From Bacteroidales bacterium M5 (GTDB lineage Bacteria; Bacteroidota; Bacteroidia; Bacteroidales; Muribaculaceae), in NCBI GenBank assembly GCA_001689535.1, contig LUJP01000053.1, positions 1 to 10,477 on the forward strand: a DNA stretch of 10,477 bases. The letters are read 5' to 3'. The notes under the pieces are model-generated. The model was not told the DNA's origin. It did no database searches and worked only from the letters and a program-made list of their open reading frames with translations. The position numbers and the translations under genes were made by a program. Below are positions 6,293 to 10,477 of the stretch, in pieces. Position 1 is the first letter of the stretch; each line of letters starts with the position of its first letter.

Positions 6293-6422
6293 GAGGGTGT
6301 CGCAAAACCCCGGTTTCCGTTCTAATTGCAGGGATGCACGCTCGTGCATCCGCTGACAATAATGTCTTGTCGTCGGTTGCTCCATGGAGCAGCCCTACTC
6401 TTGCGGTTTTTGCAACACCCTC
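6293..6422. repeat. 130-bp nested palindromic element containing REP-like copy B
   Basis: Outer arms are near-perfect inverse complements: GAGGGTGTCGCAAAACC (6293-6309) and GGTTTTTGCAACACCCTC (6405-6422), differing by one substitution and one extra base. Between them lies the double-hairpin unit at 6329-6397: GGATGCACG/CGTGCATCC (6332-6340, 6343-6351) and GGTTGCTCC/GGAGCAGCC (6375-6383, 6386-6394). It fills most of the 172-bp gap between the DUF1080 stop (21 nt away) and the isomerase start (21 nt away). It has MITE-like form, but I see no clear target-site duplication and no transposase. It may attenuate or stabilise the transcript between the two genes. Confidence 0.75.
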
Positions 6423-6443
6423 GTATATTCAGTTCAGGATATA

Positions 6444-7292
6444 TCAGTCGAGAGGCTTAACGCGGATATTGCGGAACCACACGTCGTCGCCATGGTCCTG
6501 GAATCCGATGTAACCTTCGTGATTCTCGCCGCCGCAGTTGTTGAGCAGAGCGAAAGCTGCGGGCCATTTCTCCTCGCTGAACTTGCTCTTCTGGAGCATT
6601 TCGGTCCACTGGGGAGTCCAAAGATGGTATTCAACCACATTCTCTCCGTTCTGGCCGTGAACCACCGTGCCTTTATACACAAGAATCTTTGCCTTGTTCC
6701 ATTCGCCGTAAGGCTTCTGGTTCTGGGGCTTGGCAGGAATCATGTCGTAGAGAGAAGCCGACATGCGGTTTCCGTCCACACCCAGCTTGGCATCGGGATG
6801 ATTTGCATTGTCAAGCACCTGATATTCGGGAGCAGAGATATAGATCGGCTCGAGAGTCTTGGTGCCATCCTCGTTCTCTGAATAAGCCTCCTGGGCAAGG
6901 TAGAATATACCCGAGTTGCCGCCTTTTGAAACCTTCCACTCGAGCTCGAGCTCGAAGTTCTTGAGCTTTTCGCCAAAGATAATGTCGCCGCCGTCGGCAG
7001 GCTGAGCCTCGCCGCCGCCTGCGCCGGTGAATTTGATGGCGCCATCCTCTACGGTCCAGCGCGAAGGTATGGTGTCGCGTCCGTAGCCGCGCCAACCGTT
7101 AAGATCCTTACCGTTGAAAATCACATAATAGCCTTCTTCATCCACAGGATACTGTGCAAGCCCTGTTGCATCGGCGGCAACACTGTCGGCAGCCTCTGCG
7201 GCCGCGTTGCTATTGGCATTTTTGCTTGTGCAGGAAGCCATCATTGCGATTACGCCTGCTGCGAGAATAACAATTTTTTTCATGATTGGCAT
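6444..7292 (-). CDS. DUF1080 (3-keto-disaccharide hydrolase domain) lipoprotein
   Basis: This 282-aa protein starts MPIMKKIVILAAG and has lipobox MASC with Cys21, so it should be a lipoprotein. Translation may instead start at Met4 (7283), giving Cys18. An Ala/Ser/Asn-rich linker (residues 22-47) leads to one DUF1080 domain (PF06439), a concanavalin-like jelly roll, from about residue 55 to the end. Typical motifs are FNGKDLNGW (59-67), GNSGIFY (125-131), EYQVLDN (156-162) and the terminal GYIGFQDHGDDVWFRNIRVK (260-279). The domain is named for hydrolysis of 3-keto-disaccharides, and related gut Bacteroides proteins are reported to act on 3-keto glycosides. It begins 31 nt after the exported oxidoreductase, so the two are co-transcribed, and that enzyme could supply its keto substrate. 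No acidic surface-export tag follows the Cys, so a periplasm-facing location is more likely. Confidence 0.88.
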   Translation of the reverse strand: MPIMKKIVILAAGVIAMMASCTSKNANSNAAAEAADSVAADATGLAQYPVDEEGYYVIFNGKDLNGWRGYGRDTIPSRWTVEDGAIKFTGAGGGEAQPADGGDIIFGEKLKNFELELEWKVSKGGNSGIFYLAQEAYSENEDGTKTLEPIYISAPEYQVLDNANHPDAKLGVDGNRMSASLYDMIPAKPQNQKPYGEWNKAKILVYKGTVVHGQNGENVVEYHLWTPQWTEMLQKSKFSEEKWPAAFALLNNCGGENHEGYIGFQDHGDDVWFRNIRVKPLD

Positions 7293-7323
7293 GATTTATT
7301 TTAGAATTGAAAAATGATTTCGG

Positions 7324-8802
7324 TTATGCGGGCATGTCGGGAAGTTTCCAACCGTCGCGGTAATTGTGTTTGATAAGTTCGGCTGCAAACTCACGGGCGT
7401 TCACGGGATCGGTCCATGTCTTGTCAAACGTGGGATGTCCGTTGTGAATCTTGAAGCCGTCTTTGATCACGGTCTTTATCTCCTCGTTGTCGCCTATGTT
7501 GGTGAAGCACATGTTCTCGCCGTCCCATTCCAGAGTCTTGTTGAGGCCCTGCAGACGCACCGCGAGCACACCCATCGCAACCATTTCGTTGAACGGGCCG
7601 GCCTCAGAGAAGTCCGAATTACATTTCACGCGGTTTTCCTTGCTTTCCTTGCAGGCACGCACCCAGTCCATCTCATGCGATGTGGACACGCGGCGGGCAA
7701 CTTTCGGTGCATTGGGGGTGCGTCCCGACAGCAGGAACGGATCGGTGCCGTAGCATCCGCATATGAGCGTGTCCTTGGTGCCGTGGAATATTGTCAGACC
7801 GCCATTGCCCGGCATGAGCGATTTTCCCTGGGGGAATCCTGCGGGACGGTCGGGAAGCAGACCGCCGTCATACCAGTGCACCTCCACTTCAGGCATCGCT
7901 ACCTTGGCCATATTGTCGCGAGCCGGGAATGTGAGCTTCACGTGCTGGGCCTGGGGTGCGCATGCGCTCAGCAGCAGCGTCGACGAGCCTTCGGCCTTGA
8001 TGGGATATTTGAGATTGAGAGCCTTGAAGGGCTGGTGGAGGATATGGCAGGCCATGTCGCCGAGAGCTCCGGTGCCGTAGTCCCACCATCCGCGCCAGTT
8101 CCACGGCTGGTATATTTCATTATAGGGATTCATTTTGGCGGGGCCGGTGAAGAGATCCCAGTCAAGATACTTGGGCACTTTGTCGACCTTTTCCGGAATA
8201 TTCAGACCCTGCGGCCAGATGGGACGGTCGGTAGCGCACTCCACAAGGGTCACGTCGCCTATCTCGCCGTTCCAGATCCAGTCACACACAAGATTCGTGC
8301 CTTCGCCCGACGCACCCTGGTTGCCCATCTGGGTGGCTACGCCCGTGGTCTCGGCCAGCTTGGTGAGCAGACGCGATTCATACACCGAATGGGTCAGGGG
8401 CTTCTGCACGAACACATGTTTGCCCATAGTCATGGCATCGGCTGCTACAATCGCATGGGTATGGTCGGGAGTGGCCACGATAACAGCATCGATATCCTTA
8501 CCCATCTCGTCGAACATCTTGCGGTAATCCCAGTAACGCTTTGCTTTGGGGAACTCGTCAAACACCCCTTTGGCATAATTCCAGTTCACATCGCAGAGAG
8601 CCACAATGTTTTCGGTTTCTTTTACGGCGTTGATGTTGGCATGGCCCATACCGCCAATACCCACAACGGCGATGTTGAGCTTGTCGCTCGGAGCGACATG
8701 GCCGAATGTCTTGCCAAGTACGGAACTCGGCACTACCATGAGTCCCAGAGCCGACATGGCACCTGATTTAAGGAATTGTCTTCTCGAAATTTCTTCTGAC
8801 AT
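7324..8802 (-). CDS. Tat-exported Gfo/Idh/MocA family oxidoreductase
   Basis: This 492-aa protein begins MSEEISRRQFLKSG, a perfect S-R-R-x-F-L-K twin-arginine motif (Arg7, Arg8). A hydrophobic stretch follows to about residue 30, with cleavage likely near VLGKTFG and no lipobox Cys. A Rossmann domain starts at about residue 42 with VVGIGGMG (G48, G50, G53). ATPDHTHA (110-117) and VQKPLTH (132-138) follow, with Lys134 in the usual EKP position (Gln replaces Glu). GALGDMACHILHQPF (245-259) holds the likely catalytic Asp249 and His253. The family oxidises or reduces sugars with NAD(P); periplasmic members such as Zymomonas glucose-fructose oxidoreductase are exported folded with bound cofactor, which explains Tat use. 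A C3 oxidation feeding the DUF1080 protein is inferred from context. It lies between tatA and the DUF1080 gene. Family GH109 has a similar fold and signal but lacks the EKP-type Lys. Confidence 0.92.
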   Translation of the reverse strand: MSEEISRRQFLKSGAMSALGLMVVPSSVLGKTFGHVAPSDKLNIAVVGIGGMGHANINAVKETENIVALCDVNWNYAKGVFDEFPKAKRYWDYRKMFDEMGKDIDAVIVATPDHTHAIVAADAMTMGKHVFVQKPLTHSVYESRLLTKLAETTGVATQMGNQGASGEGTNLVCDWIWNGEIGDVTLVECATDRPIWPQGLNIPEKVDKVPKYLDWDLFTGPAKMNPYNEIYQPWNWRGWWDYGTGALGDMACHILHQPFKALNLKYPIKAEGSSTLLLSACAPQAQHVKLTFPARDNMAKVAMPEVEVHWYDGGLLPDRPAGFPQGKSLMPGNGGLTIFHGTKDTLICGCYGTDPFLLSGRTPNAPKVARRVSTSHEMDWVRACKESKENRVKCNSDFSEAGPFNEMVAMGVLAVRLQGLNKTLEWDGENMCFTNIGDNEEIKTVIKDGFKIHNGHPTFDKTWTDPVNAREFAAELIKHNYRDGWKLPDMPA

Positions 8803-8908
8803 AATTTCGCTTTATTATATAATGATTGGTAAATAATTCTTCATGGTCTGCGCCATATAGTCCGGCAGTATGTCAAAGATGAGCCATTATGGCACATCCA
8901 CCCCCCAA

Positions 8909-9109
8909 TTATTTCTTGGGGTCTTCGGCGCAGTTTTCTATATCGCGCTCGATATTGTTTACGCCCTCCTTGAAACTCCTCACACCTTTACCGAGGCCTC
9001 GCATCAGTTCGGGAATTTTCTTGCCGCCGAAAAGCAGCAGCACTATCAGGCATATGACAAGGAGTTCACCCATGCCGAGATTTCCTATGAATAAAAACGG
9101 TTGCATCAT
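8909..9109 (-). CDS. tatA: Sec-independent protein translocase TatA/E
   Basis: TatA (66 aa) oligomerises around substrate-loaded TatC to let folded proteins cross the inner membrane. The protein has a short N-terminus, one hydrophobic helix (about 15-27), the hinge FGGKKIPEL (27-35), an amphipathic helix RGLGKGVRSFKEG (37-49) and an acidic/basic tail. Length and layout are typical. Glu15 lies 12 residues before the hinge Phe, the position of Gln8 in E. coli TatA and Glu8 in TatB, so a single protein may serve both roles. The ATG at 9109 is followed directly by a second ATG at 9106; either may be used. It lies 89 nt after the cytoplasmic oxidoreductase gene and 106 nt before the twin-arginine oxidoreductase, its probable cargo. 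Its partner tatC closes the cluster. Confidence 0.95.
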   Translation of the reverse strand: MMQPFLFIGNLGMGELLVICLIVLLLFGGKKIPELMRGLGKGVRSFKEGVNNIERDIENCAEDPKK

Positions 9110-9156
9110 GATTGGTATATATTTATATGTATTTGAATTATCGTTTTTTTTGAACG

Positions 9157-9186
9157 GGAAGCTGAGTCCTGTAATCAGGCGCTTCC
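9157..9186. promoter_or_regulatory. Hairpin in the oxidoreductase-tatA gap
   Basis: GGAAGC (9157-9162) is the inverse complement of GCTTCC (9181-9186), enclosing CCTG-TAAT-CAGG (9168-9179). It lies 12 nt after the upstream oxidoreductase stop. On the transcribed strand the hairpin is followed by CGTTC and an A-run, not a T-run, so it is not a standard intrinsic terminator. It may be a processing or 3'-end-stabilising structure. Confidence 0.4.
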
Positions 9187-9198
9187 TACGCTTATAGT

Positions 9199-10278
9199 TT
9201 ATCGTGTTGTCTGTTTGTGAAGCAGTCCGTAGCCGTCGGTCATGGTGCGGCGGCGCTCATGGATGCGGTCAAGCTCTTCCGGCGTACCTTTCACGGGCAT
9301 ATCGTGAGTGGCCGCGTCGGCCAGACATTTCCATGCAAACTCCGAAGCCACCGCCGAATCACGGAACGCGGGCATGCGGCTGTCGCGCACACCGCTCTCT
9401 ATCGAGTCGGCCATAAGCTCTATCAGAGTATCTATATTCTTGCCGCCGTATGGCTTTTCTATCCACTCGGTTTTTGTTTCGCCGTGAATCTCCACTATGG
9501 CCGTCTTGAAATCATGGCTCATCCGCGCGATACCTTTCGAGCCTATTATATCCATATATGAGTTGTGGGTCTGCTTGGCCGAGAGCTGTCCGTAGGCGTG
9601 GCTCTGCGTTATGTCAAACACCACTCCGTTCTCAAACGTACCCTGACACTGCAGCCACCACGGGTCTTTATACGCCCACATTCTCACGGCCTGTGCCCTG
9701 ACGGTTTTGTATTCCGAACCGGCCAGCCATCGCGCCGCATCCACATAGTGCATACCGCAGTCATGAAAAGCCGGGCCTTCGGCCTCATGGCCCTCGCCGG
9801 GCGAAAGCCCCGGAGTCATGTGGCAGATGCGCACCACGGCAAGCTCGCCGAGTTCGCCGGAGGCTATACACTCCTTGAGCTTGTTGAGATACCACGAATT
9901 GCGTATATAGAGATTGACAGCCGACATTATCGGGGCGTTTTCCACGGCCTCGACCGCCGCCCATTCGTTTTCCACAGTGTCGGCTATCGGTTTTTCCGAT
10001 ATGATATGCTTGCCGTATTTTACAGCTTTCCTTATCTGGCTCAGCCGCGAGTCGGCCAGCGCCGAAAGCACCACGGTTGATATTTCCGGATCTTCAAAAA
10101 TCCGGTCTTCGTCAGTCACAATGCGCGCCTGGGGCGCACGGACCCTTATCCCCTCATGGGCGGCCTCGTTGACCTCGCAGATGGCAGAGACTTCCCATCT
10201 GTCGCTTTTTTTGAACGAGTTCAAGAAAAAGCCACCCATTCGTCCTAATCCTATTATTCCGACTTTATGTATTCCCAT
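9199..10278 (-). CDS. Cytoplasmic Gfo/Idh/MocA family oxidoreductase
   Basis: This 359-aa protein has no signal peptide and starts directly with the Rossmann motif VGIIGLGRMG (G10, G12, G15). It carries SEKPIAD (94-100) with the classic Glu95-Lys96-Pro97 dinucleotide/catalytic motif and FHDCGMHYVDAARWL (171-185), whose Asp173 and His177 fit the usual catalytic pair. Length is normal for the family (330-390 aa). It is expected to oxidise or reduce a sugar, inositol or related polyol with NAD(P)H in the cytoplasm; the substrate cannot be read from the sequence. It is the first gene of the cluster, upstream of tatA, with a structured leader and a promoter-like box before it. A reasonable guess is that it reduces or further oxidises a keto sugar made by the exported enzymes. 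It is clearly not a duplicate of the exported oxidoreductase: length, motifs and location differ. Confidence 0.92.
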   Translation of the reverse strand: MGIHKVGIIGLGRMGGFFLNSFKKSDRWEVSAICEVNEAAHEGIRVRAPQARIVTDEDRIFEDPEISTVVLSALADSRLSQIRKAVKYGKHIISEKPIADTVENEWAAVEAVENAPIMSAVNLYIRNSWYLNKLKECIASGELGELAVVRICHMTPGLSPGEGHEAEGPAFHDCGMHYVDAARWLAGSEYKTVRAQAVRMWAYKDPWWLQCQGTFENGVVFDITQSHAYGQLSAKQTHNSYMDIIGSKGIARMSHDFKTAIVEIHGETKTEWIEKPYGGKNIDTLIELMADSIESGVRDSRMPAFRDSAVASEFAWKCLADAATHDMPVKGTPEELDRIHERRRTMTDGYGLLHKQTTR

Positions 10279-10319
10279 GCCTCAGGAATTGGTATAGATT
10301 TATGGTATGGTTTCAATTC

Positions 10320-10366
10320 TGCGACATACACTTGTCACATCTCATTGCATGCCCTTCCGGACATGC
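10320..10366 (-). promoter_or_regulatory. Two tandem hairpins in the leader of the Gfo/Idh-tat cluster
   Basis: On the minus strand, GCATGTCC-GGAA-GGGCATGC (10366-10347) forms an 8-bp stem with a GNRA-type loop. Seven nt later TGTGACA-AGTGTA-TGTCGCA (10339-10320) forms a 7-bp stem. Each stem contains one G-U wobble that would be an A-C mismatch on the other strand, so both pair fully only as minus-strand RNA, the direction of the gene. The first hairpin would lie at the very 5' end of the predicted transcript. No known riboswitch class was recognised. Confidence 0.5.
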
Positions 10367-10371
10367 TATTA

Positions 10372-10379
10372 CAAATATA
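10372..10379 (-). promoter_or_regulatory. Candidate -7 box for the Gfo/Idh-tat cluster
   Basis: TATATTTG on the minus strand matches the Bacteroidetes TAnnTTTG -7 element. It would start transcription near 10365 and give an 88-nt leader. The expected TTTG about 20 nt upstream is not there; that position reads ATAA. A second match, TAATTTTG, lies at 10431-10424, also without a good -33 box. The cluster needs a promoter here or further upstream; this is the best-placed candidate. Confidence 0.5.
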
Positions 10380-10477
10380 GGCAAACTATCGTTAAAAGCT
10401 TATAAAACGATCTTTTTATTTAACAAAATTAAACACAAGGGCGACGAATAGGTAACTATTCAGCGGACACGCTACGG

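Noticed and set aside
6943..6956. 14-bp perfect palindrome made of alternating CGAG/CTCG
   Set aside because: It lies inside the DUF1080 gene and arises from consecutive Glu-Leu codons of the ELELE stretch.
7366..8766. Very long plus-strand open frame (466 codons) opposite the Tat-exported oxidoreductase
   Set aside because: The minus-strand protein has clear motifs and a signal peptide. The antisense peptide is His/Gly/Val-rich with no recognisable domain, as expected when the coding strand rarely uses TTA, CTA and TCA.
7324..8802. Assignment of the exported oxidoreductase to GH109 alpha-N-acetylgalactosaminidases
   Set aside because: GH109 shares the Tat signal and Rossmann fold, but as I recall it lacks the Lys of the EKP motif; this protein keeps Lys134-Pro135 in VQKP and is longer.

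Overview
The window fits a gut-type Bacteroidales genome, probably near Muribaculaceae or Bacteroidaceae. Four things point there. The ribosomal order is rpsL-rpsG-fusA-rpsJ-rplC, with no tuf gene between fusA and rpsJ. Leaders are A-rich and show no clear Shine-Dalgarno site. There is a textbook Bacteroidetes promoter (TTTG, 20 nt, TAnnTTTG) in front of rpsL. Twin-arginine and lipoprotein sugar-oxidoreductase genes of a kind common in Bacteroidetes are also present. Family placement is inference from style and gene content.

Every gene reads on the minus strand, so the window runs biologically from right to left. From 10278 down to 4435 lies a six-gene cluster: a cytoplasmic Gfo/Idh/MocA oxidoreductase, tatA, a second Gfo/Idh/MocA oxidoreductase with a perfect twin-arginine signal, a DUF1080 (3-keto-glycoside hydrolase/lyase-type) lipoprotein, an AP-endonuclease-2/sugar isomerase-type TIM-barrel lipoprotein, and tatC. 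The exported oxidoreductase must fold around its nicotinamide cofactor before export, and it is encoded among the subunits of the translocase able to export it. Together the genes suggest an envelope pathway that oxidises a sugar or glycoside (probably at C3), breaks or rearranges the keto product in the periplasm, and finishes it in the cytoplasm. The substrate is not visible from the sequence.

Between tatC and the ribosomal operon lies about 530 bp without a gene (3904-4434). It holds a probable intrinsic terminator, one copy of a REP-like double-hairpin repeat and an unexplained 41-nt long hairpin. A second copy of the repeat, enclosed by longer inverted arms, lies between the DUF1080 and isomerase genes. 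A third palindrome built from the same outer arm lies between the isomerase gene and tatC.

From 3903 leftwards comes the str/S10 ribosomal operon: promoter, structured 5' leader, rpsL (S12), an unusually long structured gap, rpsG (S7), fusA (EF-G), rpsJ (S10) and the first 23 bases of rplC (L3) at the window edge. These are ordinary housekeeping genes. The Tat/keto-sugar cluster and the intergenic palindromes are the parts worth a closer look.
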